Shown here: positions 1 through 12,695 of the stretch, one piece after another
Position numbering within the stretch: the first letter of the stretch is position 1
Layout: each line of letters opens with the position of its first letter
Assembly (NCBI GenBank): GCA_002914805.1
Contig: JXTB01000168.1
Span: 564,829 to 628,828, forward strand
Origin: Parasponia andersonii
Lineage: Eukaryota > Streptophyta > Magnoliopsida > Rosales > Cannabaceae
Direction of reading: 5' to 3'
DNA: 64,000 nt
The notes under the pieces: model-generated
Databases searched by the model: none
Seen by the model: the letters and a program-made list of their open reading frames with translations, nothing else
What the model was told of the DNA's origin: nothing
Position numbers and translations under genes: made by a program

Positions 1-63
1 ACTCGACTTTTTCTGAATATTTTGGAAATTTATATTTGTTACTGTTTTCATTTAAATTTACTA

Positions 64-684
64 AAAGTCATGGCCTTGGATTTTCGGTCGTGACACAAAA
101 GGTACAATATTCATTCCATTCTCTCAATTCCCACCAAATGAATTGCGCAGAGACTGCTTCTACCACTACACACCAGCAATGCTCGTTCCTACAGCCCTTG
201 AGAATGTTCATTCTTGTGAGGTAATTAAACTACTATATATATGTCGAGCTAATTTACAATAATGATTATATAGTTCCTTGATTTTTTCTAAGTAAGAACT
301 TCTTAGGTAAATTACAAGCATTCCCAACATTTATTTGGTTATAACAACTTAATTTTAGATCATAATAAGTAATTCTCTTTAAAGACATCTCTTCCAAATA
401 TTTCTCATTATTATAGTTTATATTAGATTTGCATATATTTTTGTTATTTATCCATCTTAATTTTAATGTTCAGAATTATTTATATATTACTTTCTAATAA
501 TGAATATTACGTGCGTATTGGGCAGAACTGGCTGCCAAGAAAAGTGATGAGTGCTTGGCGTATAGCTGGAATAGTACATGGCTTAGAAGATTGGAATGAA
601 CACGAGTGTGGCCCTAACACTACCAATATTCACAAAGTTTGGGAAGCAACTCTTCGCCATGGCTTTCAGCCTCTTCCCCTATAA
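64..684 (+). CDS. 3' end of an unidentified gene (two exons)
   Basis: Two open stretches join in phase. Exon A is open from about 64 to 220 and ends at a GTAATT donor; its translation includes FIPFSQFPPNELRRDCF and then MLVPTALENVHSCE. Exon B begins after the acceptor GGGCAG at 526 and runs to a TAA at 682-684, ending HKVWEATLRHGFQPLPL. Composition (many W, H, C, P) and the clean donor and acceptor argue for real coding sequence, but I do not recognise the family. The start lies outside the window or in an unseen exon. A second reading of exon B in another frame also gives a short open run ending in WLRRLE, so the frame is not certain. No TATA or start codon context is visible in the window. 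The region 685-1143 downstream is AT-rich with nothing else recognisable. Confidence 0.35.
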
Positions 685-1143
685 AATGATCCTACTTATT
701 AGTTGCTTTTTATGATATTATACATAAATTATCGTAACATATAAATCCAGTGAAGGAAGATTAAATTCCTATATTTTGATATATCTTTTCCTAGTTGTGT
801 TTTCTTGTGTATTTGATCCAAATGTAATAGTTTGTGAAGCCATACTAGTAATTATATTGGTGTAATAAGCTTCCATTATATAACGCATATAAGAAAAATT
901 TGCGCTAAATTATATATGTTACTCCTACAAAAACTAATTGCATAATACGTGTATGCATGGATATACATTTATTAGTTTATATTGCTTCTTTTATTTATCA
1001 GAAAAGTAAGGTTTTTTACATATTTATTAGTACATATTACCTCTTTTACTTATTAGAAAAGCAAAAGTTTTTTTATGACGCATATTCGAAGGATAAAAAT
1101 GATCACTATTTACCATCTAAAAAATAAAAAATGAAACTTGATA

Positions 1144-1662
1144 TTAACGTAGTACGTTTTCATTATACTCGCACATTTTCCCAAGAAAAAACAGAAGAGG
1201 GTAAGAAAATATATGAGAAAAGAAACCATACTGGTGAACATATCGGTGACGTTTGCGATAATTATGGACAAACGATACCTCATTTCTACAAAGTGGGCAT
1301 GTAGAATGGTACTGAAACCATTCTTCAATGCAGTGAGCATGGAAGCAATGGTTGCATTGGGGCAACTTCCGGAGCCTTTCTCCGTGGATGGCCTCTTCGA
1401 GACACACTGCGCAATATGGGATGTTGGTGATGGTTTCTTTATCTACATGACGATATTTGTAAGTAAATATTGGGAGAGGATGATCATTAATCATCATGTA
1501 TTGTAGAATTTTTACACAAAACCGGCTGGCGAAGATTATGAATATGGTGATTACTGTGATGGTCGCGATGACGGTGATGATGGTGTTCGTGCAGAGAGTT
1601 GTGGATTTGGCTGCGATGCTTACAAATTTCAAGTGTTGCAGCCGATCATCTTGATCTTCCAT
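1144..1662 (-). CDS. RING-H2 finger protein, ATL family E3 ubiquitin ligase
   Basis: Intronless 172-residue protein, typical of the plant ATL family. A hydrophobic segment at about residues 27-45 is the predicted membrane anchor. The RING-H2 domain follows: C84-x2-C87, then C103-x-H105-x2-H108-x2-C111, then C122-x2-C125. It carries the ATL-type PxC spacing (CIEEWFQYHSTCPLCR) with a tryptophan between the fourth and fifth metal-ligand pairs. This domain recruits an E2 and transfers ubiquitin to targets at a membrane; substrates cannot be told from sequence. The basic C-terminal tail after the RING is followed by a second hydrophobic patch near residues 147-160. Its upstream region holds a long TA repeat. 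The start was chosen as the first ATG of the open frame. The exact ATL subgroup is not resolved. Confidence 0.85.
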   Translation of the reverse strand: MEDQDDRLQHLKFVSIAAKSTTLCTNTIITVIATITVITIFIIFASRFCVKILQYMMINDHPLPIFTYKYRHVDKETITNIPYCAVCLEEAIHGERLRKLPQCNHCFHAHCIEEWFQYHSTCPLCRNEVSFVHNYRKRHRYVHQYGFFSHIFSYPLLFFLGKMCEYNENVLR

Positions 1663-1743
1663 TTTGGCTTTCTACACCAAATTGTTTAGTCTCTTATCTC
1701 CAACTCTTCAGGTGGTTGTTGGTGGAGAATCTCCACTAGTTAT

Positions 1744-1751
<8 letters not shown>

Positions 1752-1799
<48 letters not shown>
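1752..1799. repeat. (TA)n microsatellite
   Basis: About 24 uninterrupted TA units, roughly 90 bp upstream of the ATL start codon on the minus strand. Likely length-polymorphic. Confidence 0.95.
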
Positions 1800-1805
<6 letters not shown>

Positions 1806-2938
1806 ATAGTGTACAACATCGTCTACCTTTGGGAATCCACCAACCAAAACAAGAAACAAAGTTTGTCATCCAATCCAAGCATTTATTTATATGTAGCTTT
1901 TTGTTTCTTCTAAAATGTATGGCCATTGGTTAAAGAACTTGTTTCAAGGAACAAGACTTGATGTATTAACTTGCACGCACCGTTGTTGATGCTTCGTTAA
2001 TAAGAATCTTGTACATGTAACTAGCCAGCATGTTCACGTAAAACAACAATTATGAATTTACGACGGAGATAATTACAGTTTTATGTTTAACTTATACTTT
2101 GTATTTTAATTGTCGTCAGATTTGAAATTTGTAAACAAATTTATGCAGCATCAAAATAGCATCAAATACCAATTTTGACGGTTGACTTAACCAAGATATT
2201 TTTTTAAACTTTAAAAATACATATTTTAATACTTAAACTTAAATTTAAAACTCATTAAAATTAATAACTAAAAGAATAAATATTTTAAAAAACAATTTAA
2301 AAAATGCAAAATCCTACAAAAATTAGAAATTATTGAAAGAAAACTTTATAAATTTTATTTAAGTTTTAAATTTGACTTCTTTTAAAATATGTATTTAAAC
2401 TTTTGAAAGCATTTTGGTAAATAGAATGGTTAAAATTAGTATTTAAAGAGTATAAATTTATTACAAATTTTAAATCTGAAAATTAATATTGATAATAATT
2501 AAAACACGATATAAACCAAACGACCATTCAAAACACAAAGTATAAAAATATGATTAACCTTTACGATGCTTCAGCCAATTCTTATTGTTGTACGGACGAG
2601 TGACCACCAGATAGGCCGGTATTTACGAAGAGAAAGTGAAAAGAAAATCTCCCGTACTTGCGATGACACGAAATAAATGATTACTACGGGAGCTTTATAA
2701 GAATCACTTGTTTGAACTGAACAAAATGAAATACATAAAGAAGCTCTAGTAAAGTGTTATCTTGAAGACGAGAAAAGATAGGAGTTGATTTCAAGCTCCT
2801 TGATTGAATTAGGTGAATATCCTAAACTTGTATCGCTCGTCACATAGCTTTATAGGTATCAAGTATAATTCTGAGTCAATGAGACAATAAGCAGAGAGAC
2901 AGTTCACTCAGATCAAACTACATCTTTATTGTCCCCAC

Positions 2939-2971
<33 letters not shown>

Positions 2972-3481
2972 CTTTACGGAAATGTACAAATTTAAACTCA
3001 AAACAAATCGATGATAGAAATGATGATCTTGTCCCTGCAGGTGTTAATGAAAAGCCTCCAATCGAAATAGTTTCATTCAGGAGCCTAGGCAGTACAACTT
3101 AGCACTTTAACTCCAGAGTCCTCTCCTCGTCTCCTTTCTCATTCATTAAACTAATATCTGCTTTTTCACTTTAACATTTTCTTTTTCCAAAAATAGTTTC
3201 TAAAACAAAATACAGCTGCTGAGGAAGAAAGCGGCCAAAGGATAAAATGGAAAATCTCCTACCTCTGTTTTAGCTGGTTTTTTCCATGCTTGTATGACAC
3301 AAAAACCTGTATCATATTATTCAGAGGAGTGACTAGTAAGCATACGTTACATTCTCATATTTACAGTCACTACTAACTTTGAACCCAACCTACTGTCCTG
3401 GACTGAAGGAAAATATCATACGTAACACAGAACTCAACAGAGAAATGCTTTCAAAATGGTGTTTTAGAAAGTATACCTTCA
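1800..3481. other. AT-rich intergenic spacer
   Basis: Lies between the upstream side of the ATL gene and the 3' end of the RGP1-like gene. It contains a foldback element (about 2165-2445), a related AT-rich stretch to about 2560, and a 29-base poly-A at 2939-2967. The 3' UTR of the RGP1-like gene should lie in roughly 3000-3481. No other gene was seen. Confidence 0.6.
2165..2445. mobile_element. Foldback (MITE-like) element, decayed
   Basis: The left arm (about 2165-2265) is an imperfect inverted copy of the right arm (about 2355-2445). Matching blocks include CAATTTTGAC near 2170 with the reverse complement of the TTAAAATTAG block near 2430, and AAAATATGTATTT near 2385 opposite AAATACATATTTT near 2215. 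The element has no coding capacity. No clear target-site duplication was found, so the family is open. Confidence 0.5.
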
Positions 3482-6400
3482 TTAATTATGCACCCACACT
3501 GGTTCCAAGGAGAAAGGCTTCTCATTTCGGGTATGAGGAGTTGAGGGCCCCAGTGGAGGTGCGTGTACTGTAATTGGAAGAACCCATTCACTTTTATCTC
3601 TTCCCTCTATAAGAAGAGGATGTTCGTATCTGACGTCAAGACAATCCGTATATGAGCTTTTATAAGAAGGTGACAAAAAACTCCAAATGCTGTGCTTAAG
3701 AAAGTTGAACCCATTCACNTTCAGCAAACAATACAGAGTATCAAAAAAGTACTAAATACACCAAAAACCTTTTAAAATCATGCATTCAAGTTCTACATAA
3801 GAGAGAAAATTTTGGCCACTTAGTTAAGAAGTAAGAAGATGTAGCAATAACTCAATGGAGTCATACCTCGTCCAATCCACATTTTTGGGAGTGGTAAAAA
3901 ATTCAAATCTAAGGGCCCATTGCACAGACACATGGGGAGTGGAAAAAGACATAGGCCCATCCATGGGAATGGAAAAGAGAAAGCTTGTCTGCACCAAATC
4001 GGCAACCACCTCATAATGATCACTCTGAACCTACAAGATAATGCCCAACAATCGTGCAACAAATCAAAATCATTAAAATGCTAGAGACGTATGGCATAAC
4101 AGCTTTACCGATGATTTTTCTTTTAATGTCACGAGGGGAGTCAGGGGACACTCTTGTTTCCTTTCCATGATTGCATTAAAAGAATTTGGATCCCCATACA
4201 CGAGATTTTCGAGAAGTATAAATTAAGCTGCATTGACTAGACTTTCTAGTAAATGGTTTATACACTCAATAAAGGAACCTTGAATTCACAATCCTTCATC
4301 CAAATAGACTAATGATGGTGTTAAGTGTATACAGCAACTCCTCTCCGGATATGAAGAATTTCATGAAAAGTAATTACATTGACAACAGCATTCATGGAAC
4401 GGACAATGAAGTTCCCAAAGCATTTGTAGGTTTAGTTGACATAATTACATTAATTACAAAGCATTTGTAGGTTTAGTTGACATAATTACATTAATTAATT
4501 AAAAGAAAAAAAGAGGAGGGGGGGAGGGGAAGGAGGAGTTGTAGGTTTCAGTAACACTAGACAAAATGAATTAATTGTTCTCCATTTACCTAATATTAAG
4601 TAATATAATATTTATCTCCAAACTGATAGATAAACCAACCACTAAATCTAGGCCTCCCAGAAACAAAAGATGACAGCAAGGATGTATTAATCATCCCCAA
4701 AATAGGACGATACTGATCTATGAATGAACCATGTCATCATCCAAAATTAGTTCGTTAGATCAGAAAGTTTACCTTTGTAATTGTTGGGGAATTCCTTCGA
4801 GAAGGATGGACAAATTGCCGACTTATTGTTTCTGAAGTCTCCAACGTTATTGAAACCTGGAAAACAGCAATCCCTTCATAGAACATCGTTAACAGGAAAC
4901 TAATATTTTGGTAACGCTTCGTGATTTATCGGTATCACAGATACCATAACTACCTCAAGGCATCTTCTGGCTCCTTCTTCATGAAAGAAAGTAAGGGTTC
5001 CACCAATCTGTTTAACGGTAGTTCGTTAAAGATAGAGAAAATAAATCAAGAGGGAGAAAAGGAAACTAAATTCTGCAAAAAGGTAGCAGAAGACATACCA
5101 TATCACTAAAATAATAGATCGAGTCAGAATTCTTTGGGGAAAATCTAAGCAGAACATTATCATCCATCCGGATGTTATACGACCTTCCTCGAAGAAAGCC
5201 TTCTGCTGCAGGAAATGTGTGCAGCAAATTAGTTTTTGAAGATTCCAAACAGCAGAAACCATCAGGATCAAATACGTAGAAGTACAAAGACAAATAGGAA
5301 ACAGAAGTGTGTAAGAATACATGCTAGAGGCTCAACAGCTCTCGCTGCTGGTGATGAAGATGCCCCTGCTTCGTCATCTGCAGAAAGTGACCTTGTGAGC
5401 TTCTGCTGCTGGCTTGGAGAGACTAGGGCAGATGACTTTGGTGATAAAATATCTGCTGCATAGATAACATGCCACTCAATAACAGTGCTTTTCGAGCTCA
5501 TAAAATAGGAAACTAAGTTCCTTTTTAGTGAAGAAGATTACAGAATTGCAATTCGTAGTCTAATGCCACATGGAAAACAAAATTCACAAACATCATTCCT
5601 GAACAGGGAAAAAAGAAACAAAATAATGCTACTCAACCCTTAAGCCACTGAAAAGTCCAGCAGTCTCACATGACTCACCAGCACCAGAATCATTTAAGAC
5701 TTCAGCCACAGAGAGCCGAGGAGGGGCTAGATTTGAAGATAAACTTGTACGCTCTCCTTCAAGATATGCACCATCTTTAAAAGAAGACCTTGCCGCATAT
5801 GATTGCACGGAAAAGGAATTTCCAAAGGTTCTATTTATACCATCTTTCGTGGGATTGTAGGAAGAAACAGATGATATCTCATCCTTAGAGCTTTCATATC
5901 CTTCTTCAATGCCATCATAAATATCGTTAGCTCTAACCTGTAAGCAAGTAGCTCAACTTTATTTTAACCTATTAGTTAAAATATTTTAACAAAAATACCC
6001 CAACGCAGCTCCAGATGCATACTATAAGAGGAACAGAAATTGACTTAAAGTTGCAAAAACGAATCAATATAATCCCTACCCAATCAGAGTCTCCATCTTG
6101 CTCTTTCCAAAATATATCCATTTGGATGGCTGTCGAAGGAACTATCCCTGAGAACATTAAATACAAGGAACTTCAGGCGACAATTTTGCATTTACAATTA
6201 CAAAAACGAAGTCATTTGAAATCATATGTGTATCAGTAATCATAATTGCATTCTGAACCAACTTTAAGCTTTGTAGCACGAGAAAGTGAGATGCATAGAA
6301 CTAGTGAAAACATAAAAGTAATAGAGTAGAATTGATATGTCTATCTTTGTCCAACAAAACAAAATTGTGAAGATAAAATGAATATCTACTCAATAAACAG

Positions 6401-9400
6401 ACAGGAAAAGATGCTTACATAAATGCTAACCATAATTTACTGCACGACACTAATATACAGTTGAAACCAAAAACTAAAAGCAGAAACCACTAACCACTAA
6501 CAAGCACATAAATGCATTTTGTACTCCAATCTATAGTTAAAGAAAAACAACTAAAAACAAAACAAATCAAATATAAAGATATGTGTGTGTGTGTGCGAAA
6601 ATAAAAAGACAATTGGGGGAAACATGCTGTGTATAACTATATTATGAAAGCATAGACTAAGTAGTGACAACATGTATCTAGGACATAGAAAGTAGATTCA
6701 CAACCGTCTCTTGGGTTCCACTTCATGCAGAGCTAACATCTAAATAGAGATACCAGCCAAAGCTAAAGTTGGTTAAGAAAGGGCAAGAATTCCAACTACA
6801 AATCAGTGCATGTCAATTGGCTGAGTTTCATGCATACCGTTAGATTATGGTAGTTTCAAGATAATTCCCCTTTTTCAAAACTTTTCATATGGGAACAAAT
6901 ATTCTAGGACATGCTGGTTACAAATTGAATCTAAAACCTGCCAATCAATTTTGGGTCTTCTATAACCAAAACAAATCCAAGGTGACCTGCTAATCATTTG
7001 TATCTCAAATCCTTTCAGTCATACCACCCGTACAGGGTTCTGAATTTTCCCAGTTAATTACCCAGCAAAAGCAAGATTTACTTGTGACCAAGACTATCAG
7101 GCTCTTTAAAAGGTCTTACTATACACCACATAAAAGTGAAAACGAGAAGGGGAAAAAAATGCCCCACGAAAGATAAATCAACTTGTACATTGGACTCCAG
7201 GGCCCACTCAACAAGCATATACACCCAGTACGACTTTTAGAGAGCCATTCAACCATTCCCTTGATGAATCTATGTTTATGAAGGCCTCATGCTGATTTTG
7301 GCATTCTAAGATTGCTGCATGAGACTCCATCCCAAGCACCCAACCACCAATACTAACTGTAAAATTCTTTAAGTTAATTGAAGAACACCATTAAATAAAA
7401 AACTATACAAGTAAACTGCACAGAGGACAAGAACTATAGAACACTATTACATTACCAGTGCCTTGAATTTGATATCGAAACACCATTCACTAGCAGCATT
7501 AAGAATTTTATTATTTGTAAAAATATATTTTTTCATTATTAAAAAAATAAATAAAAGAATTCTTTTAAGGGAGAAAATGGAGGGACCAAAGGAAGGAGGA
7601 CCCAACAATAGTAACTAGATGTAGAGAACTAAACAACATTGTTCCTGTCACAATAAAAATGAAAAATAAAAAAGGATAATTCCTAAACTCTCTAGCTGAA
7701 GTAGCCAAGAGAAGCCCAGAAATGCAATCTCTCCCACAGGTTGACATAACATAATTTTAAGTCTATATGGCCCAAGGTGTGGAGTAAACAAAAGCACATA
7801 GAAATTAGCAACTAGGAGAGAGTGGAAAGTAGGGGGAACAAAATCAATAAGGAAAAGCGAAAAAAAGAAAAAAATCAAAGCAAACGAAAAAACGAAACAA
7901 AACTCACCATCACTTTGACCTTCCTCTAACAGCAAGCCATTGTTTTTCTGAGTGACCCGTACTTGCAATGGAACACGAGCTTCCTGAATGCTTGACATTG
8001 ATGAAATACATAAATAAAAAATGACAGAACATACATTTAATCCATAAATCTAGAAGTGAACATATTAAATCAATATAAAAGGATGCTGACATGTAAACCT
8101 TGACATGACTGTTCTCTCTAACACAACACAGACAATATGAATACAGTGATGGGTGAGCAGAATGATGGTTGCTTCTTTCTTTTATCCAATTGAAAAAAAA
8201 AAAATGATGCTTTTTTTTATAATCTTTTCAACACCAAAATTTCATATAGCACTACCGCCAAAAACAAATTAGAAAATGGAAAGAGGAAGAAAGAAGAAGG
8301 AATTCTCCAGAAGGAACAAGTTAGTAAATAGTGAAAAGTAAGAACTACAGTATGACAATATAACAATCCATGATATTCTAGCAATAGTCAGATTAACTTC
8401 AACAAAACGAACCAGTTCAGTAAGATCTTTCACCAACTCTCCACGAGAATGAGGATCTTCTAATATCAACCATTGCCCAGATATTGTACTCCTAACATAA
8501 TACAAGTACCGAATCGTTGCACCCTTGTATGATGGTGGAATAACATTAGGCAGTAATGTTCTCACAGCATCTGTGAAATAAATTTAATATTTTACAGAGT
8601 CAATTGGCTTGAACTATAATGATATTACAGGAATACAAGATAGGACACCTATAGCATATTCTTCATGTCATATAATTTGGAAACAAAGCCAAGGAACAAT
8701 CACAAAAAACATGACGCAACTTAAATAGAAAATGACATAACAGTAATTAGTTAATAATCATAACATGTAAAATGCGAGGTAATTTAGTTAGCTTAAGTGT
8801 GTAAGAGACAAAAGAATGCTGATCAGCTATAGCTACAGTATCCCGCTTCTACCAAACCTTAGTCCTTGCCGTGCTTGTTATACAGAATGATAGTAATATA
8901 AATGAAAAATATGTAAAATATTGCTTCAGAGGAACCTAGAAAAGAGAAGCTTACTGGCTAGAAACTTCATTCCACTATGTGATGCCAATTGTTTACAAAG
9001 AACTGAACAACAGGGAAGAGTGTTTTGGAAGCTGGACAGTACCACTAGGACTAAGGTTCATCCTTTTCTTTTCTTTTCCTTACGTGCAAACAAAAGCCAA
9101 AAACTTTGTAATTCTACTTTCTTTCCCAGGTCATGTAAAGCCCCATAACTTAATATAAATGCCTTTGTTCTTCTTTACAACGCTGGATTCATTGAAACTT
9201 AAATTATAATCTTCCTCTAAATATTGAAATGCTACAGCCTTCGTACCACGAATCGACAAGAATCGATTAAGATCTCCCAAAATCAAATTAATACTAAGCT
9301 TAATCAAATTCAATCCAAGTACAAAAAATTATCTTCAAGCCTCTTAATTAGAAGAAACAATATCAATTCAAAAGCATTATCTTACATGATTTAGTTGCTC

Positions 9401-9876
9401 CAGCTGAAACAATCTGATTCGAAACCAGTGCCGTGGTCGACCCCTCGGCAAACACATATTCACCTGGAAAAAATAACAAAACAAAACAAAACAATGGACC
9501 CCAAAGCTCCAAAATCCAGAAAAGAAAACCAATCCCATTCTCCAATCGCAACACAATGCAACCCCAAATTACCTCTCCTCTGTTTCGATCCCGGAACGGG
9601 CTTCTGCGTGGCGAACCACTGCGCATCCAACTTCTCAATGCCTTTGATCTCAAAGCTTAGGCGCTCGACCAAAAGCGACAAGGCGGAACCGTAACCGGAA
9701 TCGCCATTGCCGGAAGCGTTTCCGATCTCGACGGTGACAACCACCGGATCGCCGGGGCCATAGACTTCCTTATCAGTATGAAGCTTCAGAGTGGGCAAAA
9801 CAACCTCGCCGCTCTTCAAACCCTTGGAGTTGGCTCCACCGCCGCCGAAAATGGAGGAAAACCTAGGCGGCAACAT
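3482..9876 (-). CDS. RGP1: RGP1-like protein (Rab6A-GEF complex partner 2 family)
   Basis: Twelve coding exons (minus strand): 9876-9573, 9463-9386, 8570-8413, 7983-7908, 6147-6080, 5937-5679, 5455-5321, 5205-5099, 5007-4954, 4856-4773, 4030-3867, 3629-3482. They join in phase to 1635 nt, 544 residues, starting MLPPRFSSIFGGGG. Recognised from the N-terminal block (GEVVLPTLKLHTDKEVYGPG, ERLSFEIKGIEKLDAQW), the middle (VPSTAIQMDIFWKEQDGDSD) and the C-terminal block (VADLVQTSFLFSIPMDGP, RFEFFTTPKNVDW). In yeast and animals Rgp1 with Ric1 activates the Golgi GTPase Ypt6/Rab6; the plant role is inferred. Exons 7 and 8 both start at tandem NAG-NAG acceptors. An ambiguous base (3719) and a 41-bp tandem duplication lie in introns 11 and 10. 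No upstream in-frame ATG precedes the chosen start. Confidence 0.9.
4416..4497. repeat. 41-bp tandem duplication
   Basis: Two essentially identical 41-bp copies (4416-4456 and 4457-4497), each starting CAAAGCATTTGTAGGTTTAG, inside intron 10 of the RGP1-like gene. A purine/G-rich stretch (about 4502-4537) follows. Confidence 0.95.
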
Positions 9877-12695
9877 CTAGCTTTTCCTCCTCCAATGTAT
9901 TCGATTCTATATACAGTGTTTTCTGAACCAATTTCCTTCGAATTCTGAAAAACTCAAATTCAAAATTGGGATCTTGGAGAACCAAATTTAGCTGATAATG
10001 AAAACTGGTTCTGGAAACGAGGCTAATAGAATGGTTAAATAGCTTAGGCGAAGACGAAGAGTGAAGAGTCCCTCCGGCTCCCTCCAGATCTTGAGCTGCA
10101 AAGGCTTCTTCTTCTTCTTCTTCTTCTGGCTCTTGCTGACGTTATTGTCAGTCTTACCACAAATATTTCTCATAATAATTTTCTTCTTCTTCTTCTTCTT
10201 CTTCTTTTTTTTTTTTTTTTTTTGATTAATTTCTTAATGAAATATATATATTTGCTTTAAAAAAAAAAAAACAGATGTTAATATCTCTTAAAAAATTAAT
10301 TAACTAACATGGAGTATTATGAGTGTTATGTGTATGTTGTATCTATATGGTTGGTAGATTTACTTGTAATTGAAAGGGGGGAAAAAAATATCTTTTTTTT
10401 TTTGAGTGAAATTCTTAATGACTTTCTATTCTTTAAACAAAATAAAAATAAAAATAAAAGATTTTTGTTGGCAATTTATTTCATTGACTCGTGTTTGTGT
10501 CGTACCAATAAATACATATAACAACGTATACTTTAATCTAATTTGTTTAATAATCATATCAAAAATGTTAATTTGAACCAGTAAATTTATAAATAGATTA
10601 CTCGACACAATTCGTATAATTTGTTTTATTTATTCATATGAGTCATATTCGAATCAATTTAGCACGATATAACTTGTTAACTATTTAATCTAAATTAGTT
10701 ATCATACATTTTTTAACACATATAACATAAATTCACGCATGTTATATAATTTGATGACATAAATATTTACTAAAAATATATAAAAATCATATAAAATTTC
10801 AATACATACGTAATAATTACGCATAATATAGTCTTAAAAATACAAAAATAAAAGTCCAAACATACATATAATAAAAATATTATAACTTTTAAATATGTAT
10901 TAGACCTAAAATTATTGTCTAATAAATGAGCCATTGTGGACTAATTTTTGGATTAGTGGGCTAACCCTAACCTAACCGGGTTGATAAAGAGTTCATGAAT
11001 TTAACCTAATTTTGATCCGAACCTCTATAAAACAAATATAAATTTCTCTAAACTCTATTCAGATTTTGAGTGTTATCATGTTGTGTTACAAATTATTAGT
11101 CTTACATTTTTCTGTTTTAGCAAAAAAAATCTTGGATATAAAATAGAACGACATATGCAAATTTTTTATTTTTTTAATTATAGCAACAAAAACTTTGGTT
11201 TCCGATCACATTGAATGAAATCTTCCGATTTTAACATCGAATCAAATTAAATCTAAATGAATTATTTGATTATATTTTTAAGTTGTTTAATAGTATTGTA
11301 CTTTTTTTTAATTATTTTCTTCAATTGAAAAATGCTAATTTTTTTGATATAGAACGACATTATTTTCGTCGTAATTTGAGTGCTCGATAATGAGAATAGT
11401 CTCACCTAGAAATTCATAACATGTTATACCAAGGACAAATAAGTTATTTGACTTATTTTGTAGGTTGGATTTTGAATATTTTATTTGATATGGTTGGAAA
11501 CTCAAAATTTTTAATTTTTTTTAAAATTGAAGAAAACGTAAGACTTTTATATATATACACTCAGAAACTGAAGGTTTTCTTTTCACACACATTTTAATTA
11601 AAGTACCAAAAAAAGGTCCAATAGTAAACAATTTTAGAAAACTTTCATTTCCCACCCTTCCAATACCCAAATTTTGTCTTATTATACTCTTTTATTGTCA
11701 TCTTCAAGATTTTAATATATACTGCTTCCATAGTTGGAGTTCATGAAAAAAAATGCAATAATTTTTTGTTCTTTCATTTAATAAATTCATGAATAAAAAA
11801 ATGTATAACGCCTACTATAATGGAGTTTAAAAAATACTATATAAAAATTAAGAAATTGTGTATACAGGACAAGATTATATCGCAACAGACAAAGAAAAAG
11901 ACGGAAGAAATGGAGGGGAAGAAAAAACAGCTTAGCAAGTGCATATAAAATTTAAATAGAAGATCATTCTGAGTTGCTATTATTTTTATTTTTATTATTT
12001 TTTGAGGTTTCTTCTTCATCTTTCTTAAATGCGTAACGAAATCTTTCATTATTCTATTAAAAAAAAAAAAAAAGAGGTGTAAAAGAAATTTTATAATAAT
12101 TGCAACATAAAAACTTCAACTTTCCCATTAAAAATAAAAATAGAAATAACAAAAATTGTAAGGGTTAATTAAACTAATGGCCTCTTAACTATAGTAGTTC
12201 TAGTTTGCCTTTTAAATTTTGAACTTATGCAATAAATTACCTTAAATTATATAATTATTGAAATAATAATTTTTTTATTATAAATTATTAATTTTTTAAC
12301 ATAAATCAGCTACTTACAAAACGCATAATTGAATGATGCTTAATACTAAAAATTAAAACCGATGAAATAAATTGACTCAAGTGCTATAAATATTCATTAT
12401 TAGATTTAAATCGCATTGAAAATAAATATGAAAAATTATTATTTCTAATAAATATTTTTAATGCATTTAAAAAAAATGCTAAAAGATGTTGTTAGTTGTA
12501 GTAATTGCATGGCTCCAGTGTTCAAAATCCATGGCCAAAAGTGAATTGAAAGGCTATTTATGTAATGGGTTATCCCCCGTAAAGGGCAATTAGTAACCCC
12601 AAGAGCAGGAAAGTGGGCAGTCGGGAAAATTATCGGGCTGTTCAGAGGCGATCTCCACTCCACTCTGAAACATTTTCTGAGGCGTCAGCTCAACC
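9877..12695. other. Intergenic spacer between divergent genes
   Basis: Separates the RGP1-like gene (-) from the uL18 family gene (+), so it holds both promoters. CTT microsatellites lie at about 10107-10128 and 10182-10220, next to the presumed RGP1 transcription start, followed by poly-T. The interval 10200-12450 is AT-rich with no open frame that looks coding. A moderately complex block at about 10600-11100 could be a decayed repeat, but I cannot classify it. Confidence 0.6.

Noticed and set aside
10955-10982. CTAACCCTAACCTAACC, telomere-like
   Set aside because: Only two imperfect units; not an interstitial telomere array.
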